A stretch of 64,000 nt of DNA from Duganella radicis (GTDB lineage: Bacteria > Pseudomonadota > Gammaproteobacteria > Burkholderiales > Burkholderiaceae_D), in contig NZ_WNKY01000004.1 of NCBI RefSeq assembly GCF_009720825.1, positions 1-64,000 of the forward strand, in the 5' to 3' direction. The translations under genes and the position numbers were made by a program. Below are positions 63,528 through 64,000 of this stretch, in pieces. Numbering within the stretch: the first letter of the stretch is position 1; the number at the start of each line of letters is the position of its first letter. Under the pieces are notes generated by a model. That model was given only the letters and a program-made list of their open reading frames with translations. It did not search any database and had not been told where the DNA came from.

Positions 63528-64000
63528 TATTCCCCCAGTGAATATTTAAGATGGAAGCTCGACGGACTGAGATCTCATCAACCAGCCCGATGTCATTCCA
63601 GCCGTCTTACCCGCAGCTCCCGACAAGCCTTGGGGCAAGGCCATATGGCCAGCTTGACGGGTCTGCCAAGCCGTCGCTTCCATGGCGTCACCGGTGTATC
63701 CGGCACTGTGCACGAGGCCGTGAACGTCGCGCATATTAGCCTGCTTTTCATGAAATAAAGGAGCTTGAGCATAACGCGGCGGCGCGGCAATGAATGGCTG
63801 CTGGCTGCCAGCCAAGCGGACGCATCGGGACAGAGCGACCCTCCCTGGTCGCCTCCCATGCGGCATGGAATAGACTCGGCGGTGGCGCCGTCAACGCCAT
63901 GACATCAATGGCGCATGAGCGCATCGACAAGTGACCGGAGCAGCCAGTCACTGTGCCGGACATCGTCGGCTTGCGTCGGGCTGGGGCGCTGCCGATAGTC
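63528..64000. other. 473-bp right edge without a convincing gene
   Basis: Several short frames exist on both strands, but none has a ribosome binding site plus recognisable domain. A gene may begin beyond the window. Confidence 0.5.

Overview
The window looks like a chromosome segment of a GC-rich betaproteobacterium, most likely Oxalobacteraceae (Massilia/Duganella type). The evidence is the rplU-rpmA-obgE-proB and rsxB-nth gene orders, the polyhydroxyalkanoate genes, a PEP-CTERM exported lectin-like protein, and a large carbohydrate-active and aromatic-catabolic repertoire. No phage, plasmid, CRISPR or intact insertion sequence was seen. Mobile DNA is limited to two transposase scraps and one decayed Rpn-family gene.

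Layout. 1-15.8 kb is mostly housekeeping: a beta-propeller exported protein, FKBP isomerase, an orphan anti-sigma-like protein, HU, acyl-CoA-binding protein, a PEP-CTERM lectin, ferredoxin plus a flavin reductase, PHA depolymerase, a MarR-chloride channel pair with a strong operator, rsxB-nth, proB, obgE, rpmA, rplU, ispB and arsC. 15.8-30 kb is a scavenging region: TonB receptor, amidohydrolase, GH9 glucanase (fused in frame to a UPF0303 domain) with a Gfo/Idh/MocA oxidoreductase, tRNA-Pro, an AT-richer GH5 cellulase, a TPR-GGDEF diguanylate cyclase and a GH42 beta-galactosidase. 30-39 kb holds the decayed Rpn gene, two periplasmic binding proteins without permeases, a propeller-type sensor kinase, an AraC regulator and a GMC oxidoreductase. 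39-43 kb is a phenylalanine/tyrosine catabolic operon (tyrB-phhB-phhA-hpd) with a divergent Lrp-type regulator. 43-47 kb is mixed and contains an IS3 remnant.

48-57.4 kb is a tight ten-gene minus-strand operon. Its products form an apparently complete meta-cleavage route for 2,3-dihydroxybenzoate: extradiol dioxygenase, class II aldolase-type decarboxylase, 2-hydroxymuconic semialdehyde dehydrogenase, tautomerase, 4-oxalocrotonate decarboxylase, 2-oxopent-4-enoate hydratase, 4-hydroxy-2-oxovalerate aldolase and acetaldehyde dehydrogenase. An aromatic-acid MFS carrier and a porin end the operon, and a LysR gene follows. The substrate is inferred from the enzyme set, chiefly the lack of a ring-fission hydrolase and the presence of the dehydrogenase branch.

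57.4-64 kb is looser and partly degraded: a Cache-domain protein, a LysR-DODA dioxygenase divergent pair, YceI and an alpha/beta hydrolase lipoprotein, an IS110 scrap, a DUF1330 protein and about 470 bp at the right edge with no convincing gene.

Several regulatory structures are readable directly: a MarR palindrome against an SD-less start, tandem 21-bp-phased repeats forming the AraC promoter, a hairpin that would cover the tyrB ribosome binding site, a consensus promoter with leader hairpin for rplU, and a perfect 24-bp palindrome plus an in-frame amber codon before the diguanylate cyclase.
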